Positions 1 to 6,514 of a stretch of 35,653 nucleotides of DNA are shown one piece after another. The stretch is from positions 1-35,653 of the forward strand of contig REEV01000118.1 of the NCBI GenBank assembly GCA_007694915.1, read 5' to 3'. Within the stretch, counting starts at the first letter, position 1. Every line of letters starts with the position of its first letter. A model generated the notes under the pieces. It saw only the letters and a program-made list of their open reading frames with translations, had not been told where the DNA came from and did no database searches. Source of the stretch: Cyanobium sp. PLM2.Bin73. GTDB lineage: Bacteria; Cyanobacteriota; Cyanobacteriia; PCC-6307; Cyanobiaceae. Made by a program: the position numbers and the translations under genes.

Positions 1-74
1 TGGCACCGGCCGACCAGCCGCACGAAAACTTCGTCTTCCCTGAAGAGGTACTGCCGCGGGGCAACGCTCTCTGA
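1..74 (+). CDS. psbD: Photosystem II D2 protein, C-terminal fragment
   Basis: The window opens inside this gene. The last 23 complete codons read APADQPHENFVFPEEVLPRG followed by N-A-L and TGA, the highly conserved end of D2, the reaction-centre subunit that carries pheophytin and quinone A in the thylakoid membrane. In most cyanobacteria one psbD copy overlaps psbC. No psbC follows here: a terminator comes 20 bases after the stop. This therefore looks like the single-gene (psbD2-type) copy, although that cannot be proved without the upstream sequence. Partial at the 5' side because of the window edge. Confidence 0.95.
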   Translation, partial: APADQPHENFVFPEEVLPRGNAL

Positions 75-77
75 TCT

Positions 78-920
78 TCAGACACCACGCTGCCGCGCCC
101 CATCCGGGGCGCTTTTTTTTGCCTCGCCGCCCACCCGCCGCCAGAAGCGGCGTTCGGAGGCCTGCTGGCGGGTGTTGGCCTCTCGCAGGAACGGCGCCAG
201 TGCCGCCAGGTGCAGGAGCCAGTGGTTGAACAGCGACAGGGGCCAGCGCAGAGGCCGCTCGAAGTCCACGAACAGAACCACCCGGTAGCCGTCGGTGTCG
301 TTCCACACCTGATGGTTGTAGGTGTCATCGAACACCAGGCACCGTCCTTCCTGCCAGGTGTGCAGCTCATCGGCGATGCGGATCCGGCAGCGCTCCGCCG
401 GTTCCGGCACCACCAGCGCCAGGTGCAGGCGCAGAACCCCAGCCCAGGCGCCGCGATGCGGAGGGATGCACTTGTGCGGCGAGAGGATCGAGAAAAAGGC
501 GGTGGTGCAACCCGGAATCGCCGCCAGCAGCTCCATCGTCCGGGGGCAGCGGCGGGCGTTCTCGCTGCAGTCCATGCCCACCCCCTTGAGAAAGAAGGTC
601 TTCCAGTCGTCGTCCTTCTGGATGGAGCTCACTTCCCGCAGGATGTCCTGGAAGTTGGGCATCGCTGCCCGGTGTTCCATCAACCCGTCCAGTTCCCGCC
701 GCACCCCGAGCCAGTCGGCTTCCACCCGGCGAATCCAGGGGAACTGCTCAGCGGCGAACACCGGCCGGTCGCCCGGAATCGAACACCACCCCACCAACTG
801 CTCGAGCCCGCCGTGGAGTGCCCGCCGCAGCCGGGCTTTCGGCGATTTGGCCGGGAAGGTCCAGTGCCGCCGCTGCAGCGACTGCGGGCCGCGGCCTGGC
901 GGGCTGGGGCACGTGGCCAT
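78..920 (-). CDS. Aspartyl/asparaginyl beta-hydroxylase family dioxygenase
   Basis: Predicted Fe(II)/2-oxoglutarate-dependent hydroxylase of the aspartyl/asparaginyl beta-hydroxylase (LpxO-like) family. With the ATG at 920 the protein has 280 residues. Family signatures are PPHRGAWAG (iron-binding His near residue 155), a second His in DDTYNHQVWN (about 203), and the following GYRVVLFVDFERP, whose Arg (about 213) should bind 2-oxoglutarate. The substrate is unknown; family members hydroxylate peptidyl Asp/Asn or lipid A acyl chains. A GTG at 935 is an alternative start and neither has a clear ribosome site. The last codons (two Lys from the A-run) are written across the psbD terminator, so the extreme C-terminus is probably unconstrained. 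Confidence 0.85.
   Translation of the reverse strand: MATCPSPPGRGPQSLQRRHWTFPAKSPKARLRRALHGGLEQLVGWCSIPGDRPVFAAEQFPWIRRVEADWLGVRRELDGLMEHRAAMPNFQDILREVSSIQKDDDWKTFFLKGVGMDCSENARRCPRTMELLAAIPGCTTAFFSILSPHKCIPPHRGAWAGVLRLHLALVVPEPAERCRIRIADELHTWQEGRCLVFDDTYNHQVWNDTDGYRVVLFVDFERPLRWPLSLFNHWLLHLAALAPFLREANTRQQASERRFWRRVGGEAKKSAPDGARQRGV
95..120 (+). terminator. Intrinsic terminator of psbD
   Basis: A perfect 7-bp GC stem (GCGCCCC at 95-101, GGGGCGC at 106-112) with a four-base loop is followed by eight T residues (113-120). It lies 20 bases after the psbD stop and inside the 3' end of the opposing hydroxylase gene, so those bases serve two purposes. Confidence 0.93.
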
Positions 921-1130
921 GGGACTGCTGCGCACACCGCGCTCTGCTCGCTCCCGACCCTAGGCATCGCTGGCGCCAGCCCCTCGCGCCGGCCCTGGGC
1001 CGCCCCCTACCCTTGGCAGGTTCTGTCAGCAGTGGCGTGGCTGCAGGCCCGAACCCGGTCCTGGATCGGGGTCTGGACTGGCAGCCGAACACGTCGCCGG
1101 CTGGCCCCATCCCCAAAGGAGGAGGTGCCC

Positions 1131-1184
1131 GTGAGTTCCAGTTGTTTCACCAAGGGTCTGCTGATCGCGGAGAACGCCGCCTGA
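1131..1184 (+). CDS. Candidate 17-residue leader peptide or small protein
   Basis: A GTG-initiated reading frame encodes MSSSCFTKGLLIAENAA and ends in TGA. It is preceded at 1115-1122 by AAAGGAGG, a full match to the 16S rRNA anti-Shine-Dalgarno sequence, 8 bases before the GTG, and by further AGG bases. This is one of the best ribosome-binding sites in the window, which argues that the frame is translated despite its size. No family is recognised. It lies 237 bases upstream of the porin and before a strong hairpin (1241-1283), so it may be a regulatory leader peptide, or a small independent protein whose transcript ends at that hairpin. Confidence 0.4.
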   Translation: MSSSCFTKGLLIAENAA

Positions 1185-1240
1185 TTACGGCGCCTCAACC
1201 CTGATCAAACGGTTCCGCGACCGACGCGGACCCGGCGAGA

Positions 1241-1283
1241 GCCCCCGGCGTCCCTGATCCAGGGATTCCGGGGGCATCGTTTT
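1241..1283 (+). terminator. Strong hairpin, terminator or attenuator in the porin leader
   Basis: The outer stem GCCCCCGG (1241-1248) pairs perfectly with CCGGGGGC (1268-1275). The inner stem TCCCTG (1251-1256) pairs with CAGGGA (1260-1265) around a three-base loop. Two unpaired bases on each side separate the stems. The tract ATCGTTTT follows (four T at 1280-1283), shorter than the T-runs at the other terminators here. It could end the micro-ORF transcript or act as an attenuator before the porin. Confidence 0.55.
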
Positions 1284-1320
1284 GGCGGCTCCCCCGCCGG
1301 ATTGGTGGCTCCCCTGCTGG
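1284..1320 (+). repeat. Imperfect 17-bp direct repeat in the porin leader
   Basis: GGCGGCTCCCCCGCCGG (1284-1300) is repeated as GGTGGCTCCCCTGCTGG (1304-1320) after three bases. The copies differ at three positions, all C/T. The second copy together with AGGGGCCA (1321-1328) can also form a small hairpin. The 20-base period is not a multiple of three, so this is not a repeated coding unit. Function unknown. Confidence 0.5.
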
Positions 1321-1387
1321 AGGGGCCATTGCGCGCTCTGGCACAGCCCTTCTGGGGGGACCTGGCCACGGGCGACACACTGTGGTC

Positions 1388-1413
1388 GGCGCATTGCGCC
1401 TCTTGTGTGAGGA
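1388..1413 (+). promoter_or_regulatory. Porin ribosome-binding region with upstream hairpin
   Basis: A 5-bp hairpin GGCGC-ATT-GCGCC (1388-1400) lies just ahead of the single-stranded TGTGTGAGGA (1404-1413), whose AGGA is the Shine-Dalgarno of the porin ATG at 1422. The segment 1404-1413 is perfectly complementary over 10 nt to 2873-2882 in the porin's own 3' UTR. It also matches the complement of the CTCCTCACAC core of Yfr1, a cyanobacterial small RNA known to target porin mRNAs. This is a likely site of translational control, by inference. Confidence 0.5.
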
Positions 1414-1421
1414 ACATCCCC

Positions 1422-2849
1422 ATGAAACTTTTCCAGCAACTGCTGGTTGCTCCTGCGGCCCTTGGTCTGCTGGCCCCCATGGCCGCGACCGCTGCAGAGA
1501 TCAACCTCGATGGCGTCAACCAGTACGCCAGTGACGAGCAGGTCACCAGCATCTCCCAGTTCCCCGACGTCCGTCCCACGGACTGGGCCTACCAGGCGCT
1601 CTCCAACCTGATCGAGCGCTACGGCTGCGTGGCCGGCTATCCCGACGGCACCTTCAAGGGCCAGCGGGCCATGACCCGCTTCGAGGCTGCCGCCCTCCTC
1701 AATGCCTGCCTTGATCGCGTCACCGAGGTGACAGATGAGCTCAAGCGCCTGATGACCGAGTTCGAGCGGGAACTCGCCATCCTCAAGGGCCGCGTCGATG
1801 GCCTCGAGGCCAAGGTGGGTGAGCTGGAGGCCAACCAGTTCTCCACCACCACCAAGCTGAACGGCATCGCCACCATGACCCTGGGTGGCGCCAGCAACAC
1901 CGGCCTGGGCGACAAGGTCACCGCCAACTACGACGTTCGCCTGAACTTCGACACCAGCTTCACCGGCAAGGATCTGCTGCGCACCACTCTGCGTGCCGGC
2001 AACTTTGACGACTCGGTGTTCGGCAACGGCAACACCCTGATGGAAGTTGCCTTCGAGGGCGCTTCCGGGCCTGATTCGGTTGAGATCAACCGCCTCTTCT
2101 ACCAGTTCCCCGTTGGCGAGAGCTGGACGGCCACCGCGGGTGCCAAGGTCCGTCAGGACGACATGCTGGCCATGTGGCCCAGCGCCTACCCGGCCGACAC
2201 GATCCTCGACATCTTCACCCTGGCCGGTGCTCCCGCCACCTACAACCTCAGCCTGGGTGCCGGCGTCGGCCTCTGGTACCAGGCCCCCGAGGGTGGCTTC
2301 AACGCCAGTGTCAACTACGTCTCAGCCTCGGATCGGGCTCGTGACTCGTCCCGCGGGGTGGGCAAGGGCGGCACCGTCACCGCTCAGTTGGGCTACGCCG
2401 GCGAGAACTGGGGTGCGGCTTTTGCCTACAGCTACTCCGAGGTCGACTACGTCTTCGACAACAGCTCCAACAACATCGGCCTGAGCGCCTACTGGTCTCC
2501 CGCTGAGACCGGTTGGGTGCCCTCCATCAGTGCCGGCTTTGGCTACACCAGCTTCAACTCCAGCCGTCCTATCGACGATGGTTACAGCTGGATGGTGGGT
2601 CTGCAGTGGGAAGACATGTTCATGCAGGGCAATGCCCTCGGCATGGCCATCGGCAGTGCCGGCCAACGCCGCGGCGAGGATCTGTCTGGCCTCTGGTCCG
2701 ACCCCGGCAACAACACCCTGGCCTACGAGCTCTGGTACAAGTTCCAGGTCACCGACAACATCAGCGTGACCCCCGCCTTCTTCTGGGTGGAGCGCAGCGG
2801 TCGCTCCGACACCTACGGCGGCGTGCTCAAGACCACCTTCACCTTCTGA
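1422..2849 (+). CDS. SLH-domain outer-membrane porin (SomA/OprB type)
   Basis: A 475-residue porin of the cyanobacterial Som/OprB family that forms beta-barrel channels in the outer membrane. The order of parts is a Sec signal peptide (MKLFQQLLVAPAALGLLAP, cleavage near ATAA-EI at about 25), an SLH domain (about 46-95, with FPDVRPTDWAYQALSNLI and GYPDGTFKG) that should hold the barrel to the cell wall, a short coiled coil (about 100-137, rich in Glu, Leu and Lys), and a long barrel domain ending in the terminal Phe typical of outer-membrane barrels. The ATG at 1422 is chosen because the signal peptide starts there and AGGA precedes it; the frame is open further upstream. The gene is unusual for its structured leader and its 3' UTR. 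Confidence 0.93.
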   Translation: MKLFQQLLVAPAALGLLAPMAATAAEINLDGVNQYASDEQVTSISQFPDVRPTDWAYQALSNLIERYGCVAGYPDGTFKGQRAMTRFEAAALLNACLDRVTEVTDELKRLMTEFERELAILKGRVDGLEAKVGELEANQFSTTTKLNGIATMTLGGASNTGLGDKVTANYDVRLNFDTSFTGKDLLRTTLRAGNFDDSVFGNGNTLMEVAFEGASGPDSVEINRLFYQFPVGESWTATAGAKVRQDDMLAMWPSAYPADTILDIFTLAGAPATYNLSLGAGVGLWYQAPEGGFNASVNYVSASDRARDSSRGVGKGGTVTAQLGYAGENWGAAFAYSYSEVDYVFDNSSNNIGLSAYWSPAETGWVPSISAGFGYTSFNSSRPIDDGYSWMVGLQWEDMFMQGNALGMAIGSAGQRRGEDLSGLWSDPGNNTLAYELWYKFQVTDNISVTPAFFWVERSGRSDTYGGVLKTTFTF

Positions 2850-2855
2850 TCGCCT

Positions 2856-2903
2856 GATCCCCAGGGGCCGGCTCCTCACACACCTCCCCTGCCCTTGGGG
2901 ATC
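2856..2903 (+). promoter_or_regulatory. Porin 3' UTR hairpin with Yfr1-like loop
   Basis: GATCCCCAGGGG (2856-2867) pairs with CCCTTGGGGATC (2892-2903) as a 12-bp stem with one G-T wobble. The 24-base loop (2868-2891) is C/U-rich and carries CTCCTCACACACCTCCCC. Within it, CTCCTCACAC matches the core I recall for Yfr1, and TCCTCACACA (2873-2882) is the exact reverse complement of the porin ribosome site at 1404-1413. The stem has no T-run, so it is not a terminator. It may be a cis element or the body of a 3' UTR-derived small RNA. Confidence 0.5.
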
Positions 2904-2933
2904 CTGCAATCCGTCTCTCCTTTCACACACCTC
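2872..2933 (+). repeat. Two copies of a CTCCT-CACACACCTC motif
   Basis: CTCCTCACACACCTC (2872-2886) recurs as CTCCTTTCACACACCTC (2917-2933), with two extra T in the second copy. The first is in a hairpin loop; the second lies in a stretch that appears unpaired. Both contain TCACACA, complementary to TGTGTGA at 1404-1410, and CCTC, which resembles anti-Shine-Dalgarno sequence. Confidence 0.6.
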
Positions 2934-2981
2934 GTCTTCGTTCCCGTCAACGACGTTTCCTCCAACGCCGTTCTCCTCAAA

Positions 2982-3005
2982 CCCCGGCTTCGGCCGGGGT
3001 TTTTT
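2982..3005 (+). terminator. Intrinsic terminator of the porin gene
   Basis: A 7-bp stem CCCCGGC (2982-2988) and GCCGGGG (2993-2999) closes a TTCG tetraloop and is followed by six T (3000-3005). It leaves the porin with a 3' UTR of roughly 155 bases, long for this gene-dense window. Confidence 0.93.
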
Positions 3006-3028
3006 GTTGGCCCTATGGCTTCCCTAGG

Positions 3029-3754
3029 GTGCAGACCTTGCCGCCGCCGCCTTTCCGTTTGAGTTCAGCCCGGTCCACCAGCGCTGCCGCCGCCAGTGAT
3101 CCCTATCGGGTGCTGGGGGTGTCGCCCGAGGCCAGCAGCGCCGAGATCAAGGCCGCCTACCGCAGCCTGGTGAAACAGCACCACCCCGATGCCGGCGGCG
3201 ATGACACCACGATCCTGGCTCTGAATGCGGCCTGGGAAGTCCTCGGCGACCAGGAGCGTCGCCGCAGCTACGACCGCCACCGCGCCGTCAGCCACCCCGG
3301 CCCCACCCCCACCGCCGGCGCTGCCGCCAGGTCGGCCGCCACCCCCACGGCCTCGGAAGACCAGATCCTGGCCTGGCTGCAGCAGGTCTATGCCCCGATC
3401 GACCGGCTGCTCGCCCAGGTGGTGAACCCCTTCCCCGCCCAGCTGCGCGCCCTGGCCGCCGATCCCTACGACGACGGGATCATGGAGGCCTTCTGCACCT
3501 TCCTCGAGCAGAGCCAGGCGCGCATGGCCCGGGTGGAGGGTCTGTACCGCGCCCAGCCCTGTCCCGCGGGCCTGCAGGAGTTCAGCCTCGAGCTCTACCA
3601 CTGCCTGAGCCTGGTGAAGGACGCCCTGCTCGATCTGGAGCGCTACACCATGGGCTATGTGGATTCCTACCTGCGCGACGGCCGCGAACTGCTGCGCAAG
3701 GCCCGCCTGCTGCGCAGGCAGCTGCACGAGAACCGCCGTCAGCTGCAGCGCTGA
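3029..3754 (+). CDS. J-domain (DnaJ-like) protein
   Basis: A 241-residue protein with one J domain at about 23-82, from DPYRVLGVSPEASSAEIKAA through the diagnostic HPD (52-54) to EVLGDQERRRSYD. J domains stimulate the ATPase of Hsp70/DnaK. The Gly/Phe and zinc-finger regions of full DnaJ are missing. The linker (about 83-110) is rich in Pro, Ala and Thr. The C-terminal half is helical with no recognised domain. The GTG start at 3029 is 23 bases beyond the porin terminator and has a weak ribosome site. The client is unknown. It converges on ndhO with a 7-base gap. Confidence 0.85.
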   Translation: MQTLPPPPFRLSSARSTSAAAASDPYRVLGVSPEASSAEIKAAYRSLVKQHHPDAGGDDTTILALNAAWEVLGDQERRRSYDRHRAVSHPGPTPTAGAAARSAATPTASEDQILAWLQQVYAPIDRLLAQVVNPFPAQLRALAADPYDDGIMEAFCTFLEQSQARMARVEGLYRAQPCPAGLQEFSLELYHCLSLVKDALLDLERYTMGYVDSYLRDGRELLRKARLLRRQLHENRRQLQR

Positions 3755-3761
3755 ATCAGCG

Positions 3762-4019
3762 TCAGCCGGGGAAGGCCTCCAGCTGGTCGAGCCGCAGCCA
3801 TACGTCCGGCACCGGCCGGCGCCAGCGCAGCTGGGCATAGGCACCGCTCACGGCCAGGATTTCGCCGGGCCCTTCGAAGATGTAGTCCGGGGCCTCGCTG
3901 TCGCTGGCGGCCGCCTCCAGGCTGGCGGCATAGGCCTGGCGGTTCACCCGCACCAGGGCGCCCTTCTTGAGGGACGGCTTTGCCGGGGCCTGGGCGGTGG
4001 AGCTGGGCGTGTCGGCCAT
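3762..4019 (-). CDS. ndhO: NAD(P)H-quinone oxidoreductase subunit O
   Basis: An 85-residue protein with the NdhO signature: KKGALVRVNRQAY, then YIFEGPGEILAVSGAYAQLR and RRPVPDVWLRLDQLEAF. NdhO is a small peripheral subunit of the cyanobacterial/chloroplast NDH-1 complex, which works in respiration and cyclic electron flow at the thylakoid membrane. Length and end agree with the family; the first 17 residues are a variable Pro/Ala/Ser leader. It is transcribed away from the antiporter gene with 65 bases between start codons, so promoters for both should lie at 4020-4084. Confidence 0.95.
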   Translation of the reverse strand: MADTPSSTAQAPAKPSLKKGALVRVNRQAYAASLEAAASDSEAPDYIFEGPGEILAVSGAYAQLRWRRPVPDVWLRLDQLEAFPG

Positions 4020-4084
4020 GACAGCTGGTGGCGGCGGCGGGGTCAGCGGGGTCAGGCTAGGACCCGGTCAGCGCCTTTCCAGCC

Positions 4085-5314
4085 TTGAGTTCCACCCTCG
4101 CCCTGTTCCTCGCGGTGTTCGGGGCGTTGCTGCTGGTGGCGGTGCTGCTGGATGACATCGCCGCCCGCATCCGCGTGCCCGGCATCCTGTTGGTGCTGCT
4201 GCTCGGCCTGCTCACCGACAACCCCGCCGAGGTGATCCCCGGCCAGGCGCCACCGCTGCTCTCCCTCAGCCACGCCGACCAGATCGCCCAGGTGGCCTTG
4301 GTGCTGGTGCTGTTCTTCGGCGGGCTCACCACCAACTGGCGGGAGCTGCGCCCGGTGCTGCAGCCCGCCCTGCGCCTGGCCACCCTCGGTTCGCTGGTCA
4401 CCGCCCTGCTGCTCACCGTGCTGGTGCTGGCCCTCGGCAGTGTTCCCCTGCCCGTGTTCGCCATCCCCCTCAGCCTGCCCCTGGCGCTGTTTGTGGGGGC
4501 GATGGTGTGCAGCACCGACGCCTCCGCGGTGATTGCCCTTCTGCGGCCCCTCCAGAACCACCTGCCCCGGCGTCTGATCGACCTGATCGAGACCGAATCG
4601 GCGTTCAACGATCCAGTGGCGGTGGTGCTCGCGGGTCTGGCCCTGGCGATGGCCTCCGGCCAGGACACGGGCAGCCCGGCCGGGCTGGTGGCTGCGGTGC
4701 TGCGCCAGTTCCTGCTCGGCGCCCTGCTCGGCTTTTTGGGCGGCAGCCTGGCCCGCCAGTTGCTGGCGGGTCGTACCGCCGCCGCGGGGCCGCTGCTGCC
4801 GGTGCTGAGCCTGGCGGTGCTGCTGTTGCTGGTGGGGTCCACCCAGTTGCTGGGGGGCTCCGGCCTGCTGGCGGCCTACATCGCCGGCCTGGTGTTGGCC
4901 AACGCCGGTGACTGCGACCGTCCGGTGCTGGAGGAGGCCCATGCCGGCTTCGCCAAGATGGCGGAATTGATGCTCTTCCTGTGCATGGGGCTGGTGGTGC
5001 AGCCCGAGGACGTGGTGCGCGAGGTGGTGTGGGCCGTGCTGCTGTTCGCCGCCATGCTGCTGGTGCGCTGGCTGATGGTGCAGCTGCTGCTGCTCAAGTC
5101 CGGCTTCGATCCGTCGGCGAAACTGTTCGTAGCCTGCTCGGGCCTGCGGGGAGCGGTGCCGATCGCCCTGGCGATCCAGGCGGCCGCCTCGCCGGTGCCC
5201 TGGGGGGGCTGGATGCCGCCCTTGGCTCTGGGTGTGGTGTTGCTGGGCCTGGGGCTGCAGGGCCTGGCCCTCGTGCCGATGGCGCGCCGGCTGGGCCTGA
5301 GCGAGCGGGCCTAA
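4085..5314 (+). CDS. Cation:proton antiporter, CPA1/NhaP-like
   Basis: A 409-residue, very hydrophobic protein with about 12 membrane segments. Family motifs include CSTDASAVIALLRPL (about 142-156) and ETESAFNDPVAVVLAG (about 169-184); the Asn-Asp pair corresponds to the ion-binding site of the sodium/potassium-proton exchanger superfamily. It should exchange Na+ or K+ for H+ across the plasma membrane. Compared with NhaP2/CvrA it lacks the cytoplasmic TrkA-C-type regulatory tail and ends right after the last membrane segment. The TTG start at 4085 opens directly into the first helix and no better in-frame start is seen. Ion specificity cannot be read from the sequence. Confidence 0.85.
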   Translation: MSSTLALFLAVFGALLLVAVLLDDIAARIRVPGILLVLLLGLLTDNPAEVIPGQAPPLLSLSHADQIAQVALVLVLFFGGLTTNWRELRPVLQPALRLATLGSLVTALLLTVLVLALGSVPLPVFAIPLSLPLALFVGAMVCSTDASAVIALLRPLQNHLPRRLIDLIETESAFNDPVAVVLAGLALAMASGQDTGSPAGLVAAVLRQFLLGALLGFLGGSLARQLLAGRTAAAGPLLPVLSLAVLLLLVGSTQLLGGSGLLAAYIAGLVLANAGDCDRPVLEEAHAGFAKMAELMLFLCMGLVVQPEDVVREVVWAVLLFAAMLLVRWLMVQLLLLKSGFDPSAKLFVACSGLRGAVPIALAIQAAASPVPWGGWMPPLALGVVLLGLGLQGLALVPMARRLGLSERA

Positions 5315-5342
5315 CCTCCCAGCACTGAGCGGAGATCAAGGC

Positions 5343-6278
5343 GTGCGTCTGCTGCTGCTGGGCTGTTCAGGGTTCGTGGGGCGCGACCTGGTGCCCTTCT
5401 TGCTTGAGCTCGGCCACAGCCTCACCCTGGTGAGCCGGCAGGCCCAGCCCTTCCCCCAGCTGGTGGGCAACCGCCTGGCCTGCCTCCAGCTCGATCCCAG
5501 CCAGAGCGCCAGCTGGGAGCAGGAGGTGCTGCGGCAGGCCCTGGTCGACGCCGAGGGGGTGGTGAACCTGGCCGGCGAGCCGATCGCCGAGAAGCGCTGG
5601 ACTCCGGCCCACCGGGAGCTGCTGATGGTCAGCCGGGTGGCCACCACCAACCATCTCGTGCAGGCGATGCAGCGGCTGGACACTCCGCCGGGCGTGCTGG
5701 TGAACGGCTCGGCGGTGGGCTACTACGGCACCAGCAGCGAGGCCCGCTTCAGCGAGGCCAGCGGGCCGGGCAACGACGTCCTGGCCGAGATCTGCACCCG
5801 CTGGGAGGCGGCGGCCGCCGCCGTGCCGGCCGGCACCCGCCTGGTGATCCTGCGCATCGGCATCGTGCTGGGGGGCGATGGCGGGGCCCTCGGGCGGATG
5901 CTGCCGGTGTTCCGGCTCGGCTTCGGCGGGCCGGTGGGCAGCGGCCGGCAGTGGATGAGCTGGATCCACCGCCACGACCTCTGCCGCCTGATCGCCACCG
6001 CCCTGGAGGAGGACAGCTACCGCGGCGTGTACAACGCCGTGGCTCCCGAGCCCGTGACCATGGCCAACTTCGCCACTTCCCTGGGGCGTGTCCTGGGCCG
6101 GCCCAGCCTGCTGCCAGTGCCGGGACCGGTGCTGCAGCTGATGCTCGGCGACGGCGCCCAGGTGGTGCTGGAGGGGCAGCAGGTGCTGCCCGAGCGGCTG
6201 CTCAGCCAGCGCTTCCCGTTTCAATACGGAGAGCTCAGCGCTGCCCTCGCCGCTGCCACCAGCCCAGCAGGCCGCTGA
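5343..6278 (+). CDS. TIGR01777 family SDR epimerase (YfcH-like)
   Basis: A 311-residue extended short-chain dehydrogenase/epimerase of the TIGR01777 (YfcH/SDR39U1) group. It shows the nucleotide-binding GCSGFVG (7-13), VNLAGEPIAEKRW (about 74-86), GSAVGYYG (122-129), and a C-terminal DUF1731-type region (about 240-300). The physiological substrate of the family is not established, and old labels such as 'cell division inhibitor' are unreliable. The GTG start at 5343 has GGAG about 10 bases upstream and follows the antiporter by 28 bases, so the two may be co-transcribed. Its last 44 bases overlap the 3' end of the opposing small membrane protein. Confidence 0.88.
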   Translation: MRLLLLGCSGFVGRDLVPFLLELGHSLTLVSRQAQPFPQLVGNRLACLQLDPSQSASWEQEVLRQALVDAEGVVNLAGEPIAEKRWTPAHRELLMVSRVATTNHLVQAMQRLDTPPGVLVNGSAVGYYGTSSEARFSEASGPGNDVLAEICTRWEAAAAAVPAGTRLVILRIGIVLGGDGGALGRMLPVFRLGFGGPVGSGRQWMSWIHRHDLCRLIATALEEDSYRGVYNAVAPEPVTMANFATSLGRVLGRPSLLPVPGPVLQLMLGDGAQVVLEGQQVLPERLLSQRFPFQYGELSAALAAATSPAGR

Positions 6279-6498
6279 CGATGGCGGCCGCCATCAGCAG
6301 ACCGATGGCTGGTGTGAACAGCGGCTCCCACAGCCGCTGAAACAGCTCCAGCGGGGCCTCCAGCTGGCGGCTGTGGCAGATCACCGCCACGGTAAACCAC
6401 ACCGCCCCGCCGATCACCAGAAACACATTCGCCACCAGCACGGCATCGAGCCCGGCCTTCAGGCGCTGGAGCATCGGCATCGGCGGGGTTTGGTCCAT
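6235..6498 (-). CDS. Small two-helix membrane protein, unknown function
   Basis: An 87-residue protein starting MDQTPPMPMLQRLKAGLDAV. It has two hydrophobic segments (about 19-40, LVANVFLVIGGAVWFTVAVI, and 61-80, FTPAIGLLMAAAIVSGLLGW) joined by a loop, and a basic end (WQRRGQR). I do not recognise a named family. It follows the LpxB-like gene by 16 bases on the same strand and is probably the last gene of that operon. Its 3' end overlaps the epimerase gene by 44 bases. Translation is supported by the clear membrane pattern and the tight spacing. Confidence 0.7.
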   Translation of the reverse strand: MDQTPPMPMLQRLKAGLDAVLVANVFLVIGGAVWFTVAVICHSRQLEAPLELFQRLWEPLFTPAIGLLMAAAIVSGLLGWWQRRGQR

Positions 6499-6514
6499 GG
6501 ATCCCAGGGGGGCT

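Noticed and set aside
936-1114. Possible RNA gene or promoter between the hydroxylase and the micro-ORF
   Set aside because: Only weak GC-rich pairing and no convincing -10 box; no tRNA-like cloverleaf is present.
210-1184. Long plus-strand open frame of 324 codons opposite the hydroxylase gene
   Set aside because: It is an antisense shadow in high-GC DNA with no family signature; only its last 17 codons, with their own ribosome site, are kept as the micro-ORF candidate.
2856-3005. A standalone Yfr1 gene downstream of the porin
   Set aside because: The core motif is present, but I see no promoter between the porin stop and the hairpin, and the motif sits in a hairpin loop instead of between two stem-loops as I recall for Yfr1. 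It is reported as a Yfr1-like 3' UTR element instead.
4020-4084. Promoters between ndhO and the antiporter gene
   Set aside because: Promoters must exist here, but no -10/-35 pair stands out enough to place one.
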